NCBI RefSeq assembly: GCF_000306235.2
Contig: NZ_AKWZ02000011.1
Location: forward strand, 248,001-312,000
Length of the DNA stretch: 64,000 bases
Direction of reading: 5' to 3'
Source of the DNA: Leptospira fainei serovar Hurstbridge str. BUT 6
Lineage (GTDB): Bacteria; Spirochaetota; Leptospiria; Leptospirales; Leptospiraceae
Positions 10,440 through 17,692 of this stretch are shown one piece after another. Position 1 is the first letter of the stretch. Every line of letters begins with the position of its first letter. The position numbers and the translations under genes are program-made. A model generated the notes under the pieces. That model made no database searches. It worked only from the letters and a program-made list of their open reading frames with translations, and was not told the origin of the DNA.

Positions 10440-10847
10440 TTAGGCGCGTTTGCGTTTTGGTGGGATTTTTTTCGCCGCTTCCTGCGGCTTAACGGATTGA
10501 GTTTTTTTTAGACTCTTTGAGTCGAGGTTGCTTGCGTCAAACGTGACATCAAGCCCTCGCTTTTTATTTCGTTTAACCATATAAACGAAATGTCGGACGT
10601 ATTGCGCGTAAGGTTCCGGCACTGATTTCGGATCAAATTCGAGAGGATTTTCCAAAAGAGAGCGAACAACTGCTTGATTCAAATCTTCTTTGCTTGTGGC
10701 CATAAGAGTCTCAAGTCTACGCAGAATTTCATTATCATTCACTTCCATGATAAGTTTTTTCATCGCATTGAGAAGTTTCTGAAAGGAAGTCCGCTTTATT
10801 TTGGCAGCCATATTATGGCTTAGAATTTCAAAGGAGTCGGAAATCAC
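10440..10847 (-). CDS. Hypothetical protein, 135 aa, basic C-terminus
   Basis: I do not recognise this protein. It is helical and charged in its first 90 residues and ends in a strongly basic tail (KPQEAAKKIPPKRKRA), which suggests nucleic-acid contact. The reading begins at a GTG at 10847. An ATG at 10811 (MAAKIKRTSFQ...) is an equally plausible start, and neither has a clear ribosome binding site. It is the last gene of a four-gene minus-strand operon, 38 bp after the exported protein gene. A DNA-associated role near the rep/par block is only an inference. Confidence 0.6.
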   Translation of the reverse strand: MISDSFEILSHNMAAKIKRTSFQKLLNAMKKLIMEVNDNEILRRLETLMATSKEDLNQAVVRSLLENPLEFDPKSVPEPYAQYVRHFVYMVKRNKKRGLDVTFDASNLDSKSLKKTQSVKPQEAAKKIPPKRKRA

Positions 10848-10885
10848 AAGAATTTCTAGAATTTTTGGGGGAAGATATGCAGCTA

Positions 10886-11899
10886 CTACGCTCGGATATA
10901 TTTACCTGAACTTCCCAAATTGGAAAGATTGTCTTTGTAAGAGAAAAAGCTGACTCGTATATTTTCCGAAAGCGAGGACTTCGCGGCCGACGGAAGAGCA
11001 AGCAAACCGAGTCTGTCGGGGTCAATTCTTCTAAGCCCCATACTTGCCTCCCTTTCCTCTTTAATCGGAAGTTGCGCCTGCAAAATTCCCGCCGGGGCTA
11101 GGCTGCTGCCTCTCATTATGCCACATCCTTCGGATAGGCCCTCTTTCCACCCATCCCCTGCTATTTCAATCCCCTGAGCAGAGGCATTCATCCTGAGGTT
11201 AAACCATTGACGCCGGACAGTAGATGCTATTCCGTCCTCGGGAGAATGCACGACCACTGTTTTCCCAAACAAATCTGCATGGGAAAACAAGAAACTTTGA
11301 GAAGCAGAAATCGACTCAGTGCAAACAATATCGTTTTCCTTACCGTCATCGGACAATCTGCCCAAAGCAAGAATCGTCGTTTTTTTCCTTTTTTTACGTG
11401 AGGAATTCGCATTGTCGGAGGAAGAATTAAAATCATCGGCATCATGAATAAAATGCCCTAAACCAAACTGCCTTTCCGACTCCGAATTCTTGAATGCAAA
11501 CAGCAACGGCAATCCGCAGCGATTTTTCAGATCAAAGGCAAAGCTAAAAATTTCAACTCGGGAGGATTGAATTTTCTTTATCGTCGAACGTGATGCGAAA
11601 ATTTTCTTTTTCGACGCGTTTTCCGAATTCAACAAATCCGCCAGCCCAGGGAAATCCGCCTCCCGCTCGACACCCGAATAAGATATCCCTTCGGCAAGAA
11701 CCGAATCGACTTCCATCTGATGAATATCAGAAGAATCTAAAATACCTTCCTGAGATAAATCCAAGTTTGCGGCGATGAGAGGCTGAGTCTCTTCGTTTGT
11801 AACATTTTCGGTCTTGGCAAAAGCGCCCGAGCTTGCGACCACGAGGCCCGCAACGAGCAAGAACTGTGCCAGATTTTTATTAAAAGCCCCGAAAATCAT
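10886..11899 (-). CDS. Exported protein of unknown function, 337 aa
   Basis: The N-terminus (about residues 10-28, LAQFLLVAGLVVASSGAFA) is a clear Sec signal peptide with an AFA-K cleavage site. The mature protein is Ser-rich and has a low-complexity basic patch (NSSRKKRKKTT) near residue 170. No domain is recognisable and there is no lipobox. It lies 68 bp downstream of the 343-residue gene in the minus-strand operon headed by the regulator. An exported protein in an operon beside replication genes is unexpected and suggests cargo rather than replication machinery. Confidence 0.65.
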   Translation of the reverse strand: MIFGAFNKNLAQFLLVAGLVVASSGAFAKTENVTNEETQPLIAANLDLSQEGILDSSDIHQMEVDSVLAEGISYSGVEREADFPGLADLLNSENASKKKIFASRSTIKKIQSSRVEIFSFAFDLKNRCGLPLLFAFKNSESERQFGLGHFIHDADDFNSSSDNANSSRKKRKKTTILALGRLSDDGKENDIVCTESISASQSFLFSHADLFGKTVVVHSPEDGIASTVRRQWFNLRMNASAQGIEIAGDGWKEGLSEGCGIMRGSSLAPAGILQAQLPIKEEREASMGLRRIDPDRLGLLALPSAAKSSLSENIRVSFFSYKDNLSNLGSSGKYIRA

Positions 11900-11967
11900 T
11901 GGTTTATGGTTAGAAATTAGCCCTTTTTGCTAAAAAAGGAAGCATTTTTTATCATTTTTTGGGAATT

Positions 11968-12999
11968 TTAAGCCATTTTCCGAAAGAGCCGTTTTGTCCT
12001 GAGTTTCCACTCCCAGAGAATAATTTCTTTCTCTTTGGCATCGGCCTCCGATTGTTCCTTCTCTAAAAGCGCATAGACCATGCTTGCAATTTCTTTCGAA
12101 AAGCCTTTATCAAGTTCGACTTCAAACTCCGCCTCTTTCATTTCGAGGATAAGCCCTGCCAGGCGGAACCCTTCATCGAGATTCTGCAGTTTGACTTTCC
12201 AACTCACGAGCTCTTCTTTTTTTTCATCGTTCCGGATCATCACTTCCAAAAATGTTCTTATAAAAACCACTTCTTCGGGACGGAGAGAGAAATCGAGCAA
12301 GAGCTGCTTTACTTTCTCCAACTCTACTTTTCTAAGATGAACCCGAGCCAAAAAGACCGGGTTCATGGAATGCATATTTAAGTTTCCTTTTTCGAGAAGG
12401 TCCGTTGCCCTAACCTTATTGAAATCTACGATACTAGATTCTTCTCTAAGACTTCTTTCCAATTCTTCTTTGCCCGGCATAACTCCGCCAGGCGCCTCAA
12501 GCTTTTGGGCGACTTTCCTCTTAATGATCAACATATTAAGGGAAGGAAAACGGATTTTTAAGGTTACCAGGTCTTGACGCGGAAACTCTTCATCTAAAAC
12601 CAGATGGTGTAATTCTATACCATCTTCTTTGGCTTTCAGAAATTCTTCGACTTCCCGGTAGTGAAAAATAATAACCGGAAGAATATCGCATTCGCTGCCG
12701 CTATTTAAAAAGATAGTTCGAACTTCGTTGCCTGAACTGGCGTGCTGGTAAGGAATTACCAGCTTTCCCTGCCGAACATTTACAAAACTCAATTCTCCCA
12801 AGCGGAAATGAGAAAGATCGAACTCCCCTCCCAAAAACGCGACTCGAGGAACGGGCACGACTATGGATTGGTTTTTGGCGCCCTTTGGAATCTCGGGCCC
12901 CTTCGTAGTAAAAACTACATAGGTCATTTTTGCTAATCTGACCTTTACGAGAAACCCTGCCGGGGTTTTTCTCTCTTCGTATAAGGAATCTAATTCCAA
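11968..12999 (-). CDS. Hypothetical protein, 343 aa, cytoplasmic
   Basis: I do not recognise a family. The protein has no signal peptide or membrane segment. The first half looks beta-rich (residues 15-170, including [21 protein letters not shown]), and the second half is helical and acidic ([28 protein letters not shown]). It starts 4 bp after the stop of the regulator gene, so translational coupling is likely and the two products may act together. Codon use resembles neighbouring Leptospira genes. Confidence 0.7.
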   Translation of the reverse strand: MELDSLYEERKTPAGFLVKVRLAKMTYVVFTTKGPEIPKGAKNQSIVVPVPRVAFLGGEFDLSHFRLGELSFVNVRQGKLVIPYQHASSGNEVRTIFLNSGSECDILPVIIFHYREVEEFLKAKEDGIELHHLVLDEEFPRQDLVTLKIRFPSLNMLIIKRKVAQKLEAPGGVMPGKEELERSLREESSIVDFNKVRATDLLEKGNLNMHSMNPVFLARVHLRKVELEKVKQLLLDFSLRPEEVVFIRTFLEVMIRNDEKKEELVSWKVKLQNLDEGFRLAGLILEMKEAEFEVELDKGFSKEIASMVYALLEKEQSEADAKEKEIILWEWKLRTKRLFRKMA

Positions 13000-13003
13000 A
13001 ATT

Positions 13004-14410
13004 CTATCCCAACCCCAAATTCTTCAATTTATACTGGAGCGAACCTCTTGATATTCCAAGCGCCTTGGACATACGAATCTGATTCCCTCCAAATAGTTTA
13101 TAGGCCAGAAGTATTTTCTGGCGTTCCAAGGCTTCAACGGCCTTTCGAAGATCCAAATCGTCCGCCTCCGGCATCGAAACTCCTTGGGGGCGTTCCGATT
13201 GGATGGCGAATTCTCGAATTTCTCTTCCCGAAGAATGCAGCACCCCTTCCTCTATAGAATTCCTAAGATCTTCTAAATTGCGATCTAATTCCGGAGTCGC
13301 CAACGATCGGCCCGCCTCTTCCGAAAGACTTAAATCGAACCTTCCTTGAGCCTCCCTGACCTCTTCAAAAATAAGCGATATCACATTCCGCCTATCGATC
13401 GTCGGCCAGGTCTTCCATGGAGGAATTTCAAGCGAATTAGACTCTAATAAAGTTCGAAAGAAAACGAGCTCTTCGGCAGGCAAACTCTCGGAATTTTCTA
13501 AAAAAATCAATCTGGGCCGATTTCTTTCGCTCGTCGCGTATTCGTACAATAGCTTCTGCTGGAGAGCGGAATATTCTTGAATTCTTTCAAAAACGAGAGT
13601 GCCTCCTGGAGCCATAGCTTCCCATTCCTCTAGGGATTTTTCAAGCTTGCCTCCATGCTCAGGAAGCACCCCGATCACCAATAATCCGCGGCCTGCCGAC
13701 TCTCTTCTATGCACCCATTTGGCCAAAGTTTTTTTGCCGGATCCTTTTGGACCTCGAATTTTAAGAACCCTCGATTTTCGATATAAATCCCAAATAACAT
13801 CCCCGCCTTTCGTTAAACGGAAAAGAATTTGTCCGAGCTGGTCCTTTCGATCTTCCGAGCCGACATCGTTTCTTGAGGCTGCAGAGATGTTCGGAGCATT
13901 TTCTAAGATCGACGCGAGCTTCTGGCAAAACAAAGCCAAAAATAGTGACTGCCATTCGGACGGAGGGTTCTCTATTTCCAAGAGCAAGAACCCTTGAACT
14001 TTTCCATGAACCAAAATGCTGCCTAAAAGTCCCCCGGACGAATCGGGTAAAAAGAATTCAGCGTTTGACGATTTTGGAAGATAGAATGGAGGACTAGATT
14101 CCAGTTTTCTCCGTATCTCGGAACCCTTTGCCAAAAAAGAATAGAAAAAACCCTCTTCAGAATATCCCCAGGAAGCAACCTCTTCCAAAGCATCCTCTTC
14201 ACCTTCGGCAGGGAGCGTTGCTAAGCCTGCGGAACTTCCTAAAGTCTTAAGCAAAAATGGGAAGGCCAGAGGCAGGAGAAGACGAAGATCCGCAGTCGCA
14301 GGTCTTCCATAAAATATCTCCTGTATGGCGGGTTCCATGGAGGGAGATTGTTTAAAATTAAGCATGGCGTCAACCACGTACCGCCGTTTTTCTGCTAAGA
14401 TGTCGGACAT
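13004..14410 (-). CDS. Degenerate sigma-54-activator-like regulator with Fis-type helix-turn-helix
   Basis: The 468-residue protein is built like an NtrC-family activator but is degraded at the key points. Residues 1-190 resemble a GAF-type sensor. A Walker A loop, GPKGSGKK, is at 220-227. The expected GAFTGA sigma-54 contact loop is absent. The Walker B region, normally GGTLFLDEI, reads GGTLVFERI near 269-277, losing the Asp. The C-terminus (about 425-468) is a clear Fis-type helix-turn-helix ([26 protein letters not shown]). It therefore probably binds DNA without activating sigma-54 polymerase. It heads a four-gene operon, and one copy of a 16-bp palindrome overlaps its start codon, suggesting autoregulation. 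Confidence 0.75.
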   Translation of the reverse strand: MSDILAEKRRYVVDAMLNFKQSPSMEPAIQEIFYGRPATADLRLLLPLAFPFLLKTLGSSAGLATLPAEGEEDALEEVASWGYSEEGFFYSFLAKGSEIRRKLESSPPFYLPKSSNAEFFLPDSSGGLLGSILVHGKVQGFLLLEIENPPSEWQSLFLALFCQKLASILENAPNISAASRNDVGSEDRKDQLGQILFRLTKGGDVIWDLYRKSRVLKIRGPKGSGKKTLAKWVHRRESAGRGLLVIGVLPEHGGKLEKSLEEWEAMAPGGTLVFERIQEYSALQQKLLYEYATSERNRPRLIFLENSESLPAEELVFFRTLLESNSLEIPPWKTWPTIDRRNVISLIFEEVREAQGRFDLSLSEEAGRSLATPELDRNLEDLRNSIEEGVLHSSGREIREFAIQSERPQGVSMPEADDLDLRKAVEALERQKILLAYKLFGGNQIRMSKALGISRGSLQYKLKNLGLG

Positions 14411-14416
14411 CCGACA
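14401..14416. promoter_or_regulatory. 16-bp palindrome, copy 1, over the start of the regulator gene
   Basis: TGTCGGA-CA-TCCGACA is a perfect 7+2+7 inverted repeat covering the start codon of the minus-strand regulator. An identical copy lies 248 bp away, upstream of parA. It could be an operator for the regulator or for ParA/ParB, or a parS centromere site. Confidence 0.7.
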
Positions 14417-14648
14417 TTATATTTTTTCTAAATGCAATTCCTCTAAAAAACGGTGTTAAATTCCTTTTTTTTGGAGAATGAGTTGAACCCGCCCGGCCTT
14501 CAGGCTGAATGGAACTCGAAGGCAATTGATTTTTTAACCGCCATCAAGTGTGATCAAAGAACGGCAATCGCACTCACTAAGATTTCACTTTTTTCCTTAT
14601 AACAACCATTTAAAAGAAAGAGTCGTTACCTCTTAGTAAAGGATTGGA

Positions 14649-14664
14649 TGTCGGACATCCGACA
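14649..14664. promoter_or_regulatory. 16-bp palindrome, copy 2, upstream of parA
   Basis: This is identical to the copy at 14401-14416 and ends 21 bp before the parA ATG. The two copies bracket the divergent intergenic region. Position and identity fit autoregulation of a par operon or a parS cluster. Apart from a half-site TGTCGGATA near 16585, I found no further copy. Confidence 0.7.
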
Positions 14665-14685
14665 ATTGAAATACAAGGGACCAGA

Positions 14686-15438
14686 ATGATCGTAGTATCT
14701 ATCGCAAATCAAAAGGGAGGGGAAGGTAAAACGACCACCTCTTTGAATCTCGCATGGGGCCTCGCGCGCCGTGGTAAAAAAACTCTTATAATAGACATCG
14801 ATCCTCAGGCAAACTCGACGGGAATTTTTTTGAATCCCGATAGTCTTGAAAGATCCATGCATAATATCTTTCAAGCCAAGGCAAAAGTAAGAGACGTCAT
14901 GGTTCCTACCCATGTAGAAAATCTAAGTATTGCGCCGTCTCGGCTCGCGCTCGCGGAAGCGGAGACAGTCGCGGCCATCGTAGATGCTCCATATATTCTT
15001 CGGGATGCTTTAGCCGACCTTGAAAAGGATTTGGATTTTTGTATTATTGACTGTCCTCCTAGCCTTTCCATTTTCACAATTAATGCACTCGTTGCGTCCA
15101 ATTATGTGATCATTCCGTTACAGGCGGAAAAGTTTTCGGTGGATGGAATTCTCGGACTGCAACAGACGATCAATAGCATTAAAAAAAGGATTAATCCCGG
15201 CCTGGAAATACTCGGAGCGCTAGTAACTCAACTAAAGCCTCAAACCTTGCTGACCAAAACTATCGTTCCTGTTCTTACAAAATACTTTAGGATTTTTGAA
15301 AATAGTATTTCTGACGGCGTCGCCGTAGGTGAATCTCATCTGGCAAAGAAATCGGTCTTCGAATACAATAAATCCAGCCGCCAAGCGCAGGAATATGAAG
15401 GTTTTGTAGAGGAGTTCCTGAATGAGCTCAAAAAGTAA
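14686..15438 (+). CDS. parA: ParA-type partition ATPase of the parA-parB-rep block
   Basis: ParA ATPases move or position replicon copies together with ParB and a centromere site. The protein has 250 residues from the ATG at 14686. I chose this start because the sequence MIVVSIANQKGGEGKTTT is the canonical ParA beginning and an AAGGGA precedes it; a longer reading from 14644 would pass through the palindrome. The deviant Walker A is KGGEGKTT, with Glu where most relatives have Val. Walker A' DIDPQANST and Walker B FCIIDCPPSL are intact. There is no N-terminal DNA-binding domain, so autoregulation would need ParB or another protein. The end overlaps parB by 17 bp. Confidence 0.93.
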   Translation: MIVVSIANQKGGEGKTTTSLNLAWGLARRGKKTLIIDIDPQANSTGIFLNPDSLERSMHNIFQAKAKVRDVMVPTHVENLSIAPSRLALAEAETVAAIVDAPYILRDALADLEKDLDFCIIDCPPSLSIFTINALVASNYVIIPLQAEKFSVDGILGLQQTINSIKKRINPGLEILGALVTQLKPQTLLTKTIVPVLTKYFRIFENSISDGVAVGESHLAKKSVFEYNKSSRQAQEYEGFVEEFLNELKK

Positions 15439-16267
15439 ACGCCTCGGATCGCTAGCAGATGTCTTTCAGGCGGAAAAGTTAGAAGGCACGATTCGAAAAA
15501 TAAGATTAGATAAGATTCGTCCTTCGGAAAGCCAACCTAGGCAGGAACGAAAAAAGGGAGTGGAAGAACTTGCCCAAAGTCTTCAAAAAGATGGCCTGCT
15601 TCAACCGATATTGGTAACAAAACAACCGGATGGAGAGTACTATACAATCATAGCCGGTGAAAGACGATTTCACGCGGCGACTCTACTCAACTGGGCCGAA
15701 GTAGAATGCAAAATCCTAGACCGCGACGCAAAGGAAACGTTCCGGCTGGCAATTATAGAAAATCTTCAACGAGAAAATCTATCCCCTTACGAAGAGATAG
15801 AAGCCATGAGTCATTTAAAGATGACCTTCTCTTACACTGATCTAGAACTCGGAAACCTGTTTGGAAAAAGCAGAAGCTATATGACCGAACTTCTTGGAAT
15901 TTCCGGATTGAATAAGGAAGAATTAAAAATTTGCCGAGATTCCGGAATCGAAACTAAGAACTTGCTCATCCAAGCCGCGAGCGCCTCTAAAAAAGGGGCA
16001 TTTCAAGATTTTATTCAGAGATTCAATTCCGGGGAACTCAAAACAGTAAAAGATGCAAAGTCCTTCAATAGATCAGAGGACACCCTCTTCCCGACAGTAG
16101 CCAAGCCTCGCGAATCGGCCGCTGTTTCGGAGCATTCCCTCCACCCTTATAAGATAGGGAAAAAAGGAAATTCTATTCTATTATCTTCCGACGATGAAGA
16201 ATTTCTTCAGGAAATGTATAAATTTCTGAGAAAAGAAATTCCAAAAAAATTCGGGAAATCCCCTTAA
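15422..16267 (+). CDS. parB: ParB-type partition protein of the parA-parB-rep block
   Basis: The 281-residue protein is a ParB/Spo0J/Noc family centromere-binding protein. The N-terminal nuclease-fold CTP-binding region includes RPSESQPR and the box II motif IAGERRFHAA, followed by ENLQRENLSPYEE. A helix-turn-helix follows at about residues 145-170 (LELGNLFGKSRSYMTELL). A less conserved C-terminal region from about 200 should dimerise. It overlaps parA by 17 bp, showing translational coupling. Its binding site is not known; the paired TGTCGGA-CA-TCCGACA palindromes upstream are the obvious candidates. Confidence 0.93.
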   Translation: MSSKSKRLGSLADVFQAEKLEGTIRKIRLDKIRPSESQPRQERKKGVEELAQSLQKDGLLQPILVTKQPDGEYYTIIAGERRFHAATLLNWAEVECKILDRDAKETFRLAIIENLQRENLSPYEEIEAMSHLKMTFSYTDLELGNLFGKSRSYMTELLGISGLNKEELKICRDSGIETKNLLIQAASASKKGAFQDFIQRFNSGELKTVKDAKSFNRSEDTLFPTVAKPRESAAVSEHSLHPYKIGKKGNSILLSSDDEEFLQEMYKFLRKEIPKKFGKSP

Positions 16268-16325
16268 CACGCCGACTGCATAAGAATCCGGATCCTGTTT
16301 CTCTTATTGCTTATTGTTAAACGAA

Positions 16326-16354
16326 TTGACAACAGTACAAACATGTACTAAGCA
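16326..16354 (+). promoter_or_regulatory. Candidate rep promoter with inverted repeat in the spacer
   Basis: A perfect -35 hexamer TTGACA (16326-16331) is followed after 17 bp by the weak hexamer TAAGCA. The inverted repeat AGTACA-AACA-TGTACT (16334-16349) fills the spacer, which is a typical place for an operator that represses rep. The weak -10 makes this tentative. Confidence 0.4.
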
Positions 16355-16507
16355 AAAGATTTTTCAAAGAAGAGGATGGAATCTAGTCATTGAGATTGAC
16401 AGAGAAAAAAACAGAAATACTATGTGACATAATATTCTAAACGGAAATGTAGTACTTTTTTCCCATCCCGGTGGAGAAAGGCGCCCGCATGTCCTATGTC
16501 CGGATAT

Positions 16508-16565
16508 AAAAAAACTCCCCTGGAGATTTCCAGGGGCCGGACCTTCCCGAAGGAATGTTGTTGGA
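16508..16565 (-). ncRNA. Candidate antisense RNA in the rep leader, ending in an intrinsic terminator
   Basis: Read on the minus strand, the stem CCCCTGGA-N4-TCCAGGGG (16517-16536) is followed by AG and seven T residues (the A run at 16508-16514 on the plus strand). This is a textbook intrinsic terminator pointing away from rep. Just upstream on that strand are a small hairpin CCTT-CGGG-AAGG (16542-16553) and a perfect TTGACA (16600 to 16595). A transcript of about 55-65 nt with two stem-loops, antisense to the rep leader, would match the copy-control RNAs of many plasmids. The -10 element is poor and the 5' end is a guess. Confidence 0.45.
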
Positions 16566-16568
16566 TGA

Positions 16569-16588
16569 GACATAAGTAACCTTATGTC
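16569..16588. promoter_or_regulatory. 8-bp stem-loop in the rep leader
   Basis: GACATAAG-TAAC-CTTATGTC is a perfect inverted repeat 75 bp before the rep start. It may be a leader-RNA structure or a protein site. TGTCGGATA directly at its right edge repeats half of the palindrome found upstream of parA. Confidence 0.55.
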
Positions 16589-16610
16589 GGATAATGTCAA
16601 CTACCTTCGG

Positions 16611-16639
16611 ATTTTTTGCTTAAAATTAATTTTTTGCTT
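16611..16639 (+). repeat. Tandem 11-bp direct repeat before rep
   Basis: ATTTTTTGCTT occurs at 16611-16621 and again at 16629-16639, an 18-bp period, followed at once by the imperfect palindrome TTGCTTCCGGGAGCAA (16634-16649). This AT-rich stretch could be a helix-opening element beside the origin. The AGGA of the rep ribosome binding site follows at 16651. Confidence 0.5.
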
Positions 16640-16662
16640 CCGGGAGCAAAAGGATCCGAGCT

Positions 16663-17568
16663 ATGGGCGAGCATTATCCATATATCAAATTCCTGTCAGA
16701 TATCATTGAATCTGGGGTTTGGGCTCGCCTTTCTGCAGCAGGGAAAACATTGTATTTGGTGCTGCTTAAATTTAGCGACCAGAACTTTAAACCGGTCTGG
16801 CCTAGCAATGAGATCCTGCTAAAACTCACAGGCCTAAAAACAAAGAAATCCATTAACGAGGGCAAGAGAGATCTGGTTAAGGCCGGCCTCTTGCAATTTG
16901 TACCGGGCACCGGGCACAAAAATACCATGTATTACTTCTGCTTCAACTACCCCGGTTCTAAAATTCCACCCCAGGGGGTTATTTTTGGAAACCCCAGGGG
17001 GGTAGAAGCCGGAACCCCGGGGGTTCAAGGGGGTATCCCGGAGGGGGTTCGAGATGGATCCCCAAACAATATTAATATAACCATCCATAATACCCAAAAC
17101 CAGAAACCAGATCCGCGCAAGGAGGCGCAGAAATTATCCTTAGATTTACTCGCGAAGGAATATGGGCCTGGCATTCTTGCTGAGGCCATGGAGATAGCGA
17201 AGCTCCAGAATCAGGAAGGTAATTTATACTATATTCGAGGGATTTGCAGGAATCTTTCCGGTGGGAATCGACAGCCGAATTTTGAGCAGCAGGCGGGAAT
17301 GACTCGGCAAAACCAAGCGACTTCCGTTAACGGCTACGAAGCGTCATGGCAAGGATTTTTGGACTGGTGTAAGGATTTGCTTTCCCCTTCCACCGTCTCG
17401 ACTTTGCAAAATATTCGAGTCGAGCCGGACGGCAGAACGTTGTTGGTTATGGATCCGGTACCGATTGCCTTGAGAACAATCGTTACAAAGTACTTCACAG
17501 ACACAATCCATCCATCGATACTGGTTATATTTTCCGCAAAGCAAGAGGAGAATCGTACAAAAGTATGA
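16663..17568 (+). CDS. rep: Replication initiator-like protein
   Basis: The 301-residue protein starts at an ATG preceded by AGGA. Residues 1-95 form a winged-helix initiator-type domain (GVWARLSAAGKTLYLVLLKF, NEILLKLTGLKTKKSINEGKRDLVKAGLLQF), similar in style to plasmid initiators whose N-terminus resembles DnaD. A Gly/Pro-rich linker (about 103-130) is encoded by a 23-bp repeat array. The C-terminal third resembles a small accessory domain near 210-290. It follows parA-parB after a 395-bp structured leader. Family membership rests on the N-terminal pattern and context, so initiator function is likely rather than proved. Confidence 0.75.
   Translation: MGEHYPYIKFLSDIIESGVWARLSAAGKTLYLVLLKFSDQNFKPVWPSNEILLKLTGLKTKKSINEGKRDLVKAGLLQFVPGTGHKNTMYYFCFNYPGSKIPPQGVIFGNPRGVEAGTPGVQGGIPEGVRDGSPNNINITIHNTQNQKPDPRKEAQKLSLDLLAKEYGPGILAEAMEIAKLQNQEGNLYYIRGICRNLSGGNRQPNFEQQAGMTRQNQATSVNGYEASWQGFLDWCKDLLSPSTVSTLQNIRVEPDGRTLLVMDPVPIALRTIVTKYFTDTIHPSILVIFSAKQEENRTKV
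16969..17049 (+). repeat. Iteron-like array of about 23-bp repeats inside rep
   Basis: Four G/C blocks with the core CCCC(A/G)GGGGG(T/G) begin at 16969, 16992, 17015 and 17037, spacings of 23, 23 and 22 bp. Each core is itself close to a palindrome. They encode the Gly/Pro-rich linker of Rep. Regular spacing of about two helical turns is typical of initiator-binding iterons. In the RepA_N plasmid family the origin lies inside the rep coding sequence, so this could be the Rep binding site. Confidence 0.55.
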
Positions 17569-17692
17569 AATCGAATGCATTGCGGCTTTTTCAGATGTTT
17601 CTTTTTGAAAAAAACAACCCGAGATTGATTGCCGAAGACGTGAAGTCTCGCATTCGATTTTTCGGTACTAACAAAGGATCAATCCAAACTTT

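Noticed and set aside
16395..16425. A second hem-box from TGACA repeats near 16.4 kb
   Set aside because: The two TGACA words are not 6 bp apart, so the motif rule is not met.
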